Source: an uncultured Myxococcales bacterium
GTDB lineage: Bacteria; Myxococcota_A; UBA9042
Direction: 5' to 3'
Length of the DNA: 64,000 nt
NCBI GenBank assembly: GCA_903842345.1
Contig: CAIMLR010000021.1
Location: 1-64,000, forward strand
Shown here: piece after piece, positions 8,383 to 17,026 of the stretch
Numbering within the stretch: position 1 is the first letter of the stretch
Layout: every line of letters starts with the position of its first letter
Translations under genes and position numbers: made by a program
The notes under the pieces: generated by a model
Database searches by the model: none
Told to the model about the DNA's origin: nothing
What the model saw: only the letters and a program-made list of their open reading frames with translations

Positions 8383-9573
8383 ATGAGCAACGCCCAGGAC
8401 ATCGTCATCGTCGCCGGCAAGCGCACGCCTTTTGGCGCGTTTTGCGGTTCCCTCAAAGATCTGACCGCTACGGACCTGGGCGTGGAAGCCGCCAAGGCCG
8501 CGCTCGCCTCCATCGGCGCTGACGGCAGCGTCATCGACGCGGTGTTCTTCGGCAACGTGCTCCAGACTTCACAGGACGCCATCTACCTCGCGCGTCACAT
8601 CGGCCTGCGCACCGGCGGCCGCCAGGATGCCCCCGCGCTCACGCTCAATCGACTCTGCGGCTCCGGCTTTGAAGCCATCGCCCAGGGCGCCAACGCCATC
8701 AAGCTCGGTGAAGCGGAAGTCGTCCTCGTCGGCGGCGCAGAGAGCATGACGCAGGCGCCCCACGTCGTCCGCGGCGCGCGCAGCGGCATCGGGTTTGGCC
8801 CCGGCGGCAAGTTTGAGGACTCGCTCTTCACGTGCCTCATGGACACGACGACCGGCTTGATGATGGCCAACACGGCCGAGAAGCTCGCGCGGACGCACGA
8901 GATTTCCCGCCAGGCGTGTGACGACTTCGCGCTGGAAGGCCAGAAGCGCTACGCCAAGGCGCTGGCCGACGGCATCTACAAGGACGAGATCGCGCCCGTG
9001 ACCATCCAGTCGCGCAAGGGCCCGGTCGTTGTTGAGAAAGACGAGCACACGCGCCCCGAAACGACGATGGAAGGGCTGGTCAAGCTGAAGCCGGCGTTTG
9101 AAAAAGAAGGCGTTGTGACCGCCGGCAATGCGTCGGGCATCGTCGATGGCGCGGCGGCGCTCATCGTGACGACCCGCAAGCGCGCGGAAGCCGAGAAATG
9201 GCCGGTGTTGGCGCGCATCGTCGCGCACGCCGCGGTCGGTTGCGATCCGACGGTGATGGGCATTGGCCCGGTGCCGGCGGTCAAGAGCGCGCTGGCGCGT
9301 GCGGGCTTGAGCCTGGCCCAGATGGATGCCGTTGAAGTGAATGAGGCGTTTGCGCCGCAGTTCCTCGCGGTCGCCAAGGATCTTGGCCTGGACATGGCCA
9401 AGACCAACATCCACGGCGGCGCGATCGCGATGGGTCACCCGCTTGCGGCGTCCGGCGCGCGCATCATGCTGCACCTCGCGTTGCACTTGCAGCGCACCGG
9501 CGCGCAGTACGCGGTCGGTTCGGCGTGCATCGGCGGCGGCCAGGGCATGGCCGTCGTTATCGCCCGCGATTAG
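8383..9573 (+). CDS. Thiolase (acetyl-CoA acyltransferase)
   Basis: A 396-residue thiolase that cleaves 3-oxoacyl-CoA or condenses acetyl-CoA units. The nucleophilic Cys lies in LNRLCGSGFEA, the catalytic His in GGAIAMGHPLAASGARI and the second Cys in GSACIGGGQGMAV. The ATG at 8383 follows CCGGAGTCACC; the longer upstream reading is unlikely because it has no ribosome site and is arginine- and proline-rich. With boxB, boxC, the crotonase and the hydroxyacyl-CoA dehydrogenase at 14771 it could complete beta-oxidation of ring-cleavage products. Degradative and biosynthetic thiolases cannot be separated here. Confidence 0.92.
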   Translation: MSNAQDIVIVAGKRTPFGAFCGSLKDLTATDLGVEAAKAALASIGADGSVIDAVFFGNVLQTSQDAIYLARHIGLRTGGRQDAPALTLNRLCGSGFEAIAQGANAIKLGEAEVVLVGGAESMTQAPHVVRGARSGIGFGPGGKFEDSLFTCLMDTTTGLMMANTAEKLARTHEISRQACDDFALEGQKRYAKALADGIYKDEIAPVTIQSRKGPVVVEKDEHTRPETTMEGLVKLKPAFEKEGVVTAGNASGIVDGAAALIVTTRKRAEAEKWPVLARIVAHAAVGCDPTVMGIGPVPAVKSALARAGLSLAQMDAVEVNEAFAPQFLAVAKDLGLDMAKTNIHGGAIAMGHPLAASGARIMLHLALHLQRTGAQYAVGSACIGGGQGMAVVIARD

Positions 9574-9609
9574 TCCAACGGTTAGACTCCATGTCAGCGG
9601 CTGCGTGAG

Positions 9610-9640
9610 CCGTTCGCCCGGTCAATTCGGCGAACGGTTT
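9610..9640. terminator. Possible hairpin terminator after the thiolase gene
   Basis: CCGTTCGCC and GGCGAACGG form a nine-base perfect stem around a ten-base loop, followed by TTT, 37 bases after the thiolase stop. The T-run is short, so termination efficiency is uncertain. It separates the catabolic block from the RNase J operon. Confidence 0.45.
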
Positions 9641-9737
9641 GCGCAGCGCGTGGCCAATTCGATAGCCACGCCTCGCCGCGGGGTGTATCCTCCCGCTCCA
9701 TTCGCGGCTGAACCGCTTCAAAAAGATCCAACGCCCC

Positions 9738-11405
9738 ATGCCCAAGACCAAGAAATCCGACAAACAAACTGTGCAGTTGCTGCCCCTCGGCGGCGTTGGC
9801 CGCATGGGCATGAACGCGATGTTGCTGATCTGCGGCGACGACGCTGTGCTGCTCGATTGCGGCGTGTCGTTTGTCGACAGTGAAATTCCCGGCATCGACG
9901 TTATGCTGCCGTCCTTGCGCGTGCTCGCAAGCTACAAGAAGAAACTCCGCGCGATTGTCCTGACCCACGGTCATGAGGATCACATCGGCGCGTTGCCCCA
10001 CGTCCTCCGGCTCTTTCCGGTGCCGATCTACTCGACGCGCTTTACCGCCGCGCTCATCCAGCAGCGTTTGCGCGAACATGGCATGGAGTCGTCGGTCAAC
10101 CTGTCGATCATCAAGCCCGGCAAGAAGCTGCAGATCGGCCCGTTCGATTTCAATTTCCTCCGCGTCACGCACTCGCTGCCTGACTGCGTCTCGCTGGCGA
10201 TTGGCACGCCGTCGGGCAATATCCTCTTCACCGGCGACTTCAAGATTGAAGCGGGCCTGCGCGACGGCGCTGTCTTTGATGAAGCGGGCTTCCGCGCTTT
10301 TGGCGACTCGGGCGTCGCGCTCATGATGTCGGACTCGACAAACGCAGAAGTGCCCGGTTGGTCCGGCGCCGAATCCGGCGTGTCGATTGCGCTCACGGAA
10401 GTCATCGGTGCGTGCAAAGGCCGCGCGATTGTCGGCCTGTTCGCGTCCAACCTCTACCGCGTCCACACCGTCGTCGACGCCGCCCGCACCGCCGGCCGCT
10501 ACACGGTCCTCCTCGGCCGCTCGCTCGACCGCTACATCGAGTGCGCCAACAACGCGACGGACATGCCCTTTGACGCCGATGACTTCATCGATGCCAAGGA
10601 CATGCACCTGTACGACGACAACGAGCTCTGCGTCATCTGCACCGGCAGCCAGGCGGAACCGCGCGCCGCGCTCAGTCGCGCCGCCCAGGGCATCCATCCG
10701 AACCTGTCGATCAAGGACACGGACACGATCATCCTGTCCTCGCGCGTCATTCCCGGCAACGAGAAGCGCATCTACTCGATGATCAACGACCTCGCCCGCC
10801 GCGGCGCGCACATCATCTCCACGCGCACGCGCCGCGACATTCACGCTTCGGGCCACGCGTATTCTGACGAACAGCGCGCGCTGATTTCCTGGGTGCGGCC
10901 CAAGCATTTCTTCCCGGTGCACGGCGAATACACGTTCCTCCAGCGCCACGCAGAGCTGGCCGCCGAATTCAACGCGAAGACCGTGCTGGCTGAAAATGGC
11001 CAGATTCTGGAGCTGACGCAGGACGGCGTTTCCGTGCGCGATTTGGTGGAAGTGACGCCGTGGTATGCCGATGGCTCCATCGTGGGCGACGCGGAAACGC
11101 TGCAGATCAAGGCGCGCGAGAAGCTGGCGTTCAACGGCGTTGTCGCGATTTCCGCGCGGCTGAAGATCCAGCGCGGCGTGGTGTCGCCCAAGGTACGCGC
11201 GCAACCGAGCGGCGTGTATCAGGGCAACGGCGAGCTGGCCGAGGAAATCGAGAAAGCGCTCATCCGCGTCCTGACGGACATGGACGCCAAGACGGCGCCG
11301 GACAAGATCGAGGGCCTCATCACCCAGCACGTCCGCAAGGTGTGCAAGCGCTACACGACGCGCAAGCCGGTGGTGCTGGCGCTCGTTGAAGTCGACAAGG
11401 ACTGA
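9738..11405 (+). CDS. rnj: Ribonuclease J
   Basis: A metallo-beta-lactamase/beta-CASP ribonuclease with 5'-3' exo- and endonuclease activity on mRNA and rRNA. The 555 residues begin with the LPLGGVGRMGMNAML strand. The zinc motif THGHEDHIGA spans residues 76-85 (H77, H79, D81, H82). Further metal and RNA motifs include MMSDSTNAEVPGWSG, CTGSQAEPRAALSR and KHFFPVHGEYTFL, and a C-terminal domain of about 100 residues follows. It heads an operon with engB (two-base gap), the RimI-like gene and the ThiE-like gene. No strong ribosome site precedes the ATG, but the start agrees with the fold. Confidence 0.95.
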   Translation: MPKTKKSDKQTVQLLPLGGVGRMGMNAMLLICGDDAVLLDCGVSFVDSEIPGIDVMLPSLRVLASYKKKLRAIVLTHGHEDHIGALPHVLRLFPVPIYSTRFTAALIQQRLREHGMESSVNLSIIKPGKKLQIGPFDFNFLRVTHSLPDCVSLAIGTPSGNILFTGDFKIEAGLRDGAVFDEAGFRAFGDSGVALMMSDSTNAEVPGWSGAESGVSIALTEVIGACKGRAIVGLFASNLYRVHTVVDAARTAGRYTVLLGRSLDRYIECANNATDMPFDADDFIDAKDMHLYDDNELCVICTGSQAEPRAALSRAAQGIHPNLSIKDTDTIILSSRVIPGNEKRIYSMINDLARRGAHIISTRTRRDIHASGHAYSDEQRALISWVRPKHFFPVHGEYTFLQRHAELAAEFNAKTVLAENGQILELTQDGVSVRDLVEVTPWYADGSIVGDAETLQIKAREKLAFNGVVAISARLKIQRGVVSPKVRAQPSGVYQGNGELAEEIEKALIRVLTDMDAKTAPDKIEGLITQHVRKVCKRYTTRKPVVLALVEVDKD

Positions 11406-11407
11406 CG

Positions 11408-12232
11408 ATGGCCGCGCCAATTGCCCGCAAAGGCGCGCCTGCCAAGGCCGCGCCGTATGTGAAGAAAGCCGCGCCTGCGAAAGCCGCGCCGTTTGCCAAA
11501 AAGCCCGCGTCCGCGAAAGCTGCGCCGTTTGCCAAGAAGCCCGCGCCAGCAAAGACCGCGCTGCCCGCCAAGAAGGGCGGACCTGCGACGGCCGCGCCCT
11601 ATATCAAGAAAAAGGGCGGATCGACCAAGGATTTGCGGACGCTTTCCGCCGACTTTCTCGCAGCGGTCACCGGTCCCGGCGAGTTTCCCTCGGGTCCGCC
11701 GGAGATCGCGATTGTCGGCCGCTCCAACGTCGGCAAATCTTCGCTCGTCAACGCGTTGGCCAACCGCCACAGCCTCGCGCGCACGTCCAAGACGCCCGGG
11801 CGCACGCAGGCGATCATCCTGTTTGACCTGCTGCTGTCGTCTGGCGACACGATTCGGATGTGCGACCTGCCGGGCTTTGGCCACGCCAAGGTCGCCAAGA
11901 CGCTGCGGGAATCGTTCTCGCCGATGATCCAGAAGTTCCTGGAGGAATCCAAGGAGCTGCGTGGCGTCATCCTGCTGCAGGATTGCCGGCGCGACGTCGA
12001 TGAGGACGCGATTGGCTTTGCCGAATGGCTGCGCGAAATCAACCGCCCGGTGCTCATCGTCGCGACCAAGATGGACGAGCTGCCCAAGACCAAGCGCGGC
12101 GGCGTGATTGCCCGGCTGCAGCGCGATTTTGACCTGGAGCATCCGCCGATCGCGACGAGCGTGCGGGAAAGCCTCGGGATCGCCGATTTGCTGCACAACA
12201 TGCGTCGGTTGGCGCGGCAAACGCAGGCGTAG
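11408..12232 (+). CDS. engB: Ribosome-biogenesis GTPase EngB (YihA/YsxC) with lysine/alanine-rich N-terminal extension
   Basis: EngB is a small GTPase needed for assembly of the large ribosomal subunit. The G1 loop GRSNVGKSS starts at residue 104; CDLPGFGHAK is G3, TKMD is G4 and ATSVRESLGI is near G5. Typical EngB is about 200 residues. This one has 274 because the first 73 residues are a low-complexity Lys/Ala/Pro tail in which AAPFAKKPA-type units recur about five times. The tail is in frame from an ATG two bases after the rnj stop, and no equally good internal start is visible, so it is probably translated. Such basic tails may contact RNA, which is inference. Confidence 0.93.
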   Translation: MAAPIARKGAPAKAAPYVKKAAPAKAAPFAKKPASAKAAPFAKKPAPAKTALPAKKGGPATAAPYIKKKGGSTKDLRTLSADFLAAVTGPGEFPSGPPEIAIVGRSNVGKSSLVNALANRHSLARTSKTPGRTQAIILFDLLLSSGDTIRMCDLPGFGHAKVAKTLRESFSPMIQKFLEESKELRGVILLQDCRRDVDEDAIGFAEWLREINRPVLIVATKMDELPKTKRGGVIARLQRDFDLEHPPIATSVRESLGIADLLHNMRRLARQTQA

Positions 12233-12234
12233 AC

Positions 12235-12669
12235 GTGGAAATTCGCCGCGCGACCGCCGTTGATGCACCGGTCCTCGCGGCGCTGGAACGCGCGTGCTTC
12301 GCGGAACCGTGGTCGCTTGAATCCGTCGCCGCTGACCTCGCAAGCCCCCTGGCACGCGCGTGGATCGCGCACGAGGCTGACGTCCCCGTCGGCTACCTGA
12401 TCGGCACCCAGGTCGTCGACGAGTTCACCGTCGCCCGCATCGCCAGCCTCCCCAGCTCCCGCCGTCGCGGCATTGGCCGCGCGCTCTTGGACCGCGCCAT
12501 CGCCACCGCGCGCGCCAGCGGCGTCACGGTCGTGTTTTTGGAAGTGCGCGCCGGCAACGTCCCCGCCATCGCGCTCTATGAATCGGTCGGCTTCGTCGCC
12601 ACACGGCGGCGCAAGGGCTACTACGCGGACGGGGAAGACGCGCTCGACATGCGCTGGGAGCTAACGTGA
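12235..12669 (+). CDS. rimI: GNAT N-acetyltransferase, RimI-like
   Basis: A 144-residue GNAT enzyme resembling RimI, which acetylates the N-terminal alanine of ribosomal protein S18. The acetyl-CoA pyrophosphate loop is SSRRRGIGRALLDRAI, followed by VVFLEVRAGNVPAIALYESVGFV and the RRRKGYYADGEDALDM ending usual in RimI. It starts with GTG at 12235, two bases after the engB stop, so it is translationally coupled in the rnj-engB operon. It overlaps the next gene by four bases (GTGA). A ribosome-related role fits the EngB and RNase J neighbours, although GNAT substrate calls by sequence are only moderately reliable. Confidence 0.82.
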   Translation: MEIRRATAVDAPVLAALERACFAEPWSLESVAADLASPLARAWIAHEADVPVGYLIGTQVVDEFTVARIASLPSSRRRGIGRALLDRAIATARASGVTVVFLEVRAGNVPAIALYESVGFVATRRRKGYYADGEDALDMRWELT

Positions 12670-13343
12670 AGCCATTGCGAAGCGGGATTTACGCGATTGT
12701 GGACGGCGACCGCCTCGGGCTTGCCGCGCGGACGGAGCTGCGGCCGCCCGTGAACCTGCTGCGGGCGTACGCGGAGGCAGCGGCGCAGGCGGGCGCAATC
12801 GCGGTGCAACTGCGCCTGAAGCACCTGCCGCTGGGCCATCCGACCCGGCTGACGGCGCTCAATGCGGTGCGGCGCGCGCTGGCAGGGCAGATTCCGGTGA
12901 TTGCGGACGACGATGTGGCGGCTGCAGTTGCGGCGCACGTCGGCGTGCATCTGGGCCAGGAAGATGGCGATCCACGCGTGGCGCGCGCTCAGCTCGACGC
13001 AGACGCGCTGCTGGGCTTTTCGACCCACACGGTGGCGCAGGTCCACGCGGCGCAGGCGATGCCGGTGCAGTACCTCGGTTTTGGCCCCGTGCGCGCGACC
13101 GATGGCAAGCAGGCGCACGACGGCGTCACGGGTCTGGCAACGCTGGCGCAGGCGGTGACCGCCAGTCGGCTGCCCGTTATCGCGATTGGCGGCCTGACGC
13201 TGGCCGACGTCCCGCTGATCCGCCAAACCGGCGCGCATGGCATGGCCGTCATCGGCGCGTGGCTGGGCCCGCTTGGCCAGCCCCACGACGCCGCGACCGC
13301 GCATGCGCGGATGGTTGAACTCGTCGCCGCGTGGAACGCGTAG
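12666..13343 (+). CDS. Thiamine-phosphate synthase (ThiE/TenI) family protein
   Basis: A 225-residue TIM-barrel protein of the ThiE/TenI family. ThiE couples HMP-pyrophosphate and thiazole phosphate to thiamine phosphate. Visible family segments are YAIVDGDRLG, IPVIADDDVAAA, GVHLGQEDGD, GFSTHTVAQV, YLGFGPVRATDGK and PVIAIGGLTLADV, giving much of the phosphate-binding surface. It starts with GTG overlapping the RimI-like stop. Its place in an operon with ribosome and RNA genes does not point to thiamine, and no other thi gene is in the window, so a TenI-like or altered role cannot be excluded. Confidence 0.8.
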   Translation: MKPLRSGIYAIVDGDRLGLAARTELRPPVNLLRAYAEAAAQAGAIAVQLRLKHLPLGHPTRLTALNAVRRALAGQIPVIADDDVAAAVAAHVGVHLGQEDGDPRVARAQLDADALLGFSTHTVAQVHAAQAMPVQYLGFGPVRATDGKQAHDGVTGLATLAQAVTASRLPVIAIGGLTLADVPLIRQTGAHGMAVIGAWLGPLGQPHDAATAHARMVELVAAWNA

Positions 13344-13349
13344 GCGAAA

Positions 13350-13718
13350 TTACCCGGCCTGGACGCCCTGCGCCGCCAACTGCTTGCGCACTTCGACCAT
13401 GTCGACCTTGCGCAGCTCCACAATCAAACCGTCCAACGCCTGTGGCGGCAGCATCCCGGGCTGGGAAAACAGCAGGACGCCGTCGCGAAACGCCATCAGC
13501 GTCGGGATCGCCTGAATCTGGAACGCACCCGCAAGACCGGGCTCATCTTCCGTATTCACTTTGCCAAAGCGGATGTCCGGATTGCGCGTGGACGCGGCCT
13601 CGTAGATCGGCGCAAAGGACCGACACGGCCCGCACCACGGCGCCCAGAAATCGATGAGCGTGATGCCCTCTTTTTCCACGGTCGCTTCAAAATTCTGTTC
13701 GTTCAGTTCCAAGCTCAT
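13350..13718 (-). CDS. Thioredoxin
   Basis: A 122-residue cytoplasmic thioredoxin. The redox-active WCGPC lies in LIDFWAPWCGPCRSF and the cis-proline in QAIPTLMAFRDG. There is no signal peptide or membrane anchor, so it probably reduces cytosolic disulfides. The ATG at 13718 is chosen because the thioredoxin fold starts there (MSLELNEQNFEATV). It is convergent with the ThiE-like gene with a six-base gap, and divergent from the sigma factor gene at 13859. Confidence 0.93.
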   Translation of the reverse strand: MSLELNEQNFEATVEKEGITLIDFWAPWCGPCRSFAPIYEAASTRNPDIRFGKVNTEDEPGLAGAFQIQAIPTLMAFRDGVLLFSQPGMLPPQALDGLIVELRKVDMVEVRKQLAAQGVQAG

Positions 13719-13858
13719 CGTGTACCCCTGCGGCCTCCAATGCCGACTGCTGGGTGGGAGCCATGCCACGGCGGAAAGATTCGTTCAAGCGCCTCGACGC
13801 AAACCAGCGCGAGCGATACGCTTTGGCCCCGACGCACCACACGCGTCTGACGTGGCCC

Positions 13859-14686
13859 ATGACGCAAACGCCTGCTGAACTCCTGCACCGCGCTCAAGCT
13901 GGCGACCGACGGGCGATCGAGACGCTCCTCTCTGAGCAGGCGCCGCGGATCGCCCGGTTTGCCGCGCGGATGTGCAAGAACCGCGCGGATGCGGAAGAAG
14001 TGGTGCAGGAAACGCTCATTGCGGCGGCCCGCACGCTGCCGAATTTTCGCGGCGACGCGGCGATCTCGACCTGGATGTACACAATCGCGCGGAGCTTTTG
14101 CATCAAGCAGCGGCGGCGCGGTCGGACGGTGCGGCAGGCGGACACCTCGCTGGACGATCCGCAGTCGCACGCGGCGCTGACCCTGAGCGACGACCAGGAT
14201 CGCCCGGATCGCGAGCTGGGCGAGCGCGAGATGGGCCAAGCGGTCGAGGATGCGATTGGCGAGCTGGCGCCGATGTACCGGGAAGTGCTTGTGTTGCGCG
14301 ACGTGGAAGGCTTGAGCGCGGCGGAAGTGGCGGAGACGCTGGGCCTGCGCGTGGACGCGGTCAAGAGCCGTCTGCACCGCGCGCGGATCGCGGTGCGCGA
14401 TCGCCTGTCGCCGATGCTGATGCCGCCGCAACTGCCGCCGTCCGCGCCGGGCGGCCAGTGCCCGGACGTGCTGGCCAACTACTCCCGCCATCTGGAAGGC
14501 GACATGCGGCCGGAGATGTGCGCGGAGCTGGAAACCCACCTGTCGCAATGCCCGCGCTGCCAGGGCATGTGCGATTCCCTGCGCCGGACGCTCTCCCTGT
14601 GCGCGCGCGCGCCCGGTCCTGCCGTGCCGCCGTCGACGCAGATGCTGGTCCGCGTGGCGCTGCAACGCGCGCTGGATGCCCGCTGA
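13859..14686 (+). CDS. ECF-type RNA polymerase sigma factor with C-terminal zinc-binding anti-sigma-like tail
   Basis: This is a sigma-70 family factor of about 275 residues. Region 2 is DAEEVVQETLIAAARTL followed by FRGDAAISTWMYTIARSF; region 4 is LAPMYREVLVLRDVEGLSAAEV with the helix RVDAVKSRLHRAR. After region 4 comes a tail with CPDVLANYSRHLEGDM and HLSQCPRC, matching the H-x3-C-x2-C core of zinc-binding anti-sigma (zf-HC2) domains that normally sit on a separate protein. The start is uncertain: an in-frame ATG at 13763 would add 32 residues, but ATG 13859 opens directly into region 2. A self-inhibited, redox- or zinc-responsive factor is possible; the thioredoxin gene is divergent next door. 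Confidence 0.88.
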   Translation: MTQTPAELLHRAQAGDRRAIETLLSEQAPRIARFAARMCKNRADAEEVVQETLIAAARTLPNFRGDAAISTWMYTIARSFCIKQRRRGRTVRQADTSLDDPQSHAALTLSDDQDRPDRELGEREMGQAVEDAIGELAPMYREVLVLRDVEGLSAAEVAETLGLRVDAVKSRLHRARIAVRDRLSPMLMPPQLPPSAPGGQCPDVLANYSRHLEGDMRPEMCAELETHLSQCPRCQGMCDSLRRTLSLCARAPGPAVPPSTQMLVRVALQRALDAR

Positions 14687-14770
14687 CACGCCGCCAAGCG
14701 CGCGCAGTCGAACGTGCCGGCTTGTGCAACCGCGCCCTGCCCGCTAGATTCCGCGGCACGGAGAAGAACG

Positions 14771-15664
14771 ATGCATCCTGAGACGACAGAAAGTGTGGAA
14801 GACGCGTTTGCCATCCGCCGCGTGATCGTCATCGGCGCGGGAACGATGGGCCACGGCATCGCGCACGTGTGCGCGGCGGCGGGCTGTGAAGTGTGGCTGA
14901 ACGACGTTTCTGCCGCGGCGATCGACGCGGGCTTGGCCAAGATTCAGCAGAACCTCGCGGTGGGCGTGCAAAAGGGCAAGCTGACCCAGAAAGCCGCGGA
15001 CGCGACGCGCGCGCGCCTGCACGGCGAGCCGGACCTGCGGGTGGCGGCGTCGCTGGCTGACCTCGTTGTGGAGGCCGCGCCGGAGAACATCGAGCTGAAG
15101 CGGCGCATTTTCCAGACGGTGACGGAGACGCTGCCGGCCAACGCGCTGCTCGCGAGCAACACGAGTTCGATTCCGCTGCGGCTGCTGACCGCCGGGCTGG
15201 CGCGCCCGGATCGCTTCCTCGGCCTGCATTTCTTCAATCCGGTGCACATCCAGCCGCTGCTGGAAGTGGTGCGTGCGGAGAGCACGTCCGATGCCGCGCT
15301 CGCGAGCGCGCTGGAGTTCGCGCGGCGGATTGGCAAGGAGCCGATTGTCGTGCGCGACGTCGCCGGTTTTGCCTCCTCGCGGCTGGGTCTGGCGCTCGGG
15401 CTGGAGGCGATTCGGATGCTGCAGGAAGGCGTGGCGAGCGCCGCGGACATCGACAAGGCCATGGAACTGGGCTACCGGCATCCGATGGGACCGCTGAAGC
15501 TGACGGATCTGGTCGGCCTGGACGTGCGGTTGGCGATTGCTGAAACGCTGGCGCGGGAGATTGACCCGGTGCGCTTTGCCCCGCCGCAGCTGCTGCGCGA
15601 TCTGGTGGCGGCTGGCAAGTTGGGCAAGAAGAGCGGCGAAGGCTTCTACAAGTACGAGACCTAG
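14771..15664 (+). CDS. 3-hydroxyacyl-CoA (3-hydroxybutyryl-CoA type) dehydrogenase
   Basis: A 297-residue NAD-dependent dehydrogenase oxidising 3-hydroxyacyl-CoA to the 3-oxo ester. The Rossmann motif is VIVIGAGTMGHGIAHV. The catalytic region is HFFNPVHIQPLLEVV, and DVAGFASSRLGLALGLEA with the C-terminal GYRHPMGPLKLTDLVGLD complete the fold. The ATG at 14771 is preceded by GGAGAAG. Single-domain length matches HbdA/PaaH-type enzymes. It could act between the crotonase and the thiolase encoded at 3269-9573. Its stop overlaps the stop of the convergent permease gene. Confidence 0.93.
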   Translation: MHPETTESVEDAFAIRRVIVIGAGTMGHGIAHVCAAAGCEVWLNDVSAAAIDAGLAKIQQNLAVGVQKGKLTQKAADATRARLHGEPDLRVAASLADLVVEAAPENIELKRRIFQTVTETLPANALLASNTSSIPLRLLTAGLARPDRFLGLHFFNPVHIQPLLEVVRAESTSDAALASALEFARRIGKEPIVVRDVAGFASSRLGLALGLEAIRMLQEGVASAADIDKAMELGYRHPMGPLKLTDLVGLDVRLAIAETLAREIDPVRFAPPQLLRDLVAAGKLGKKSGEGFYKYET

Positions 15665-16962
15665 CGGGCGGGATCCTGTAACTGCGGCAGACGCAGCGCG
15701 AACGGCAGGATCAGCATCGACGGAACCGCCACCGCAAAGGACAGCAGGAAGAGCTGCGTGTAGCCGATTTGCGTGACGATCTCGCCGGCCTTCGCGCCCA
15801 GCGTTGCGCCGCCCAGACTGGCCAGCGCGGTGGCGATGGCGTAGTGCGCGGCCTTGAAGTCCGGATTGCACGTGCGCAACGCGAAGACAATCAGCGCGGA
15901 ACTGCCGAGACCGCCGGCGAATTGCTCAAACGAGTAGATACACGCGACGATGGGCAAGCCGGGCGCGACGTGCGACGGGTCGATCTTGGCCTGCGCCACC
16001 GACCACGCGAGCCAAACGTACAGCCAGATGTTCAGGTTCATGCCAAGCGTCAACGGCCACACGGAGCGCCGCCAGCCGAACTTCTGGATCGCCCACGCCG
16101 ACGTCAGGGAACCCGCCGTCAGCGCCGCGCTGCCGAGCACGCCGCCGATCCACGCGAGATCGGGCTTGCTGACGCCGACCTCCCGCATCAGGAACGTGGT
16201 GTTGAGCGCGAACATGAGTTGGTCGCCGAGCTTGTAGGTCACGAGCAGCGCCAGGACCAGCAGAATGCTCGGCTGCCGCAGATAGGAGAGGAAGGCACGG
16301 CCAAAGCCGCGCATCGCCTCGGGGACGGTGGTGCGGTGCGTGCGGGCGATCTCGACGCGGGGCAGAAACGCGAGGTGGAACATCCACAGGACGGCGAGTG
16401 TGATGGCGCCGACGCCGAAGCCCCAGTGCCAGCCGATCCAGCCAGTGAGCGCGAGGAGCGCGCTACGGACGAACAGCTTGGCGACCTGGAAGGCGAGGCT
16501 GCGCAGGCCTGTGTAGGCCGCCTGCTCCCCGGGATCGGTGATGGCCTCCATGTAGTAGCCGTCGATGGCGATGTCGTGCGTCGCGGCGAGGACCGCGAGG
16601 ACCGCGAGCGTGGCGATCGCGCCCTGCAGGAGCACGTTGTGATCGGCGGCGGCGGCGTCGCGCGGCCCGTGCATCATCAGGAGCGTCAGGAGACCGAAGC
16701 CGACGACGAGCGCGCCCTCCACGGTTACGAGCCAGCGGCGCTTGGTGCCCCAGAAGTCGACGGCGGGCGCCCACAGGAACTTGAGGCTCCAGGCGAGGCC
16801 GAAATAGTTGAGGTAGCCGATCCACGCTTCCTTGACGCCGATGTCCGTCAGGTACGCGGCAAACAGGAAGTTGATGAGCATGAACGGCAAGCCCTGCGCG
16901 AAGTAGGTCGAGGAGACCCAAGTGCGCGTGAAGGCTGTCGAACGGGGCGCTGCGGTGGACAT
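15661..16962 (-). CDS. AmpG-like major facilitator (PAT family) permease
   Basis: A 433-residue inner-membrane transporter with about 12 hydrophobic segments. The opening TYFAQGLPFMLINFLF and LAWSLKFLWAPAVDFWGTKRRW are typical of AmpG/acetyl-CoA transporter-type (PAT) permeases, which import anhydro-muropeptides in enterobacteria. No beta-lactamase or peptidoglycan-recycling gene is adjacent, so the substrate is open. An upstream in-frame GTG (16980) is possible, but ATG at 16962 is preferred. Its 3' end overlaps the convergent dehydrogenase gene by four bases, leaving no room for separate terminators. Confidence 0.8.
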   Translation of the reverse strand: MSTAAPRSTAFTRTWVSSTYFAQGLPFMLINFLFAAYLTDIGVKEAWIGYLNYFGLAWSLKFLWAPAVDFWGTKRRWLVTVEGALVVGFGLLTLLMMHGPRDAAAADHNVLLQGAIATLAVLAVLAATHDIAIDGYYMEAITDPGEQAAYTGLRSLAFQVAKLFVRSALLALTGWIGWHWGFGVGAITLAVLWMFHLAFLPRVEIARTHRTTVPEAMRGFGRAFLSYLRQPSILLVLALLVTYKLGDQLMFALNTTFLMREVGVSKPDLAWIGGVLGSAALTAGSLTSAWAIQKFGWRRSVWPLTLGMNLNIWLYVWLAWSVAQAKIDPSHVAPGLPIVACIYSFEQFAGGLGSSALIVFALRTCNPDFKAAHYAIATALASLGGATLGAKAGEIVTQIGYTQLFLLSFAVAVPSMLILPFALRLPQLQDPAR

Positions 16963-17026
16963 GGCGGGCTCGTGTGGCACGCGCCACCGGCCCGAGATTA
17001 TCCGTCAACCGAGGCGAGGCAAGTTT

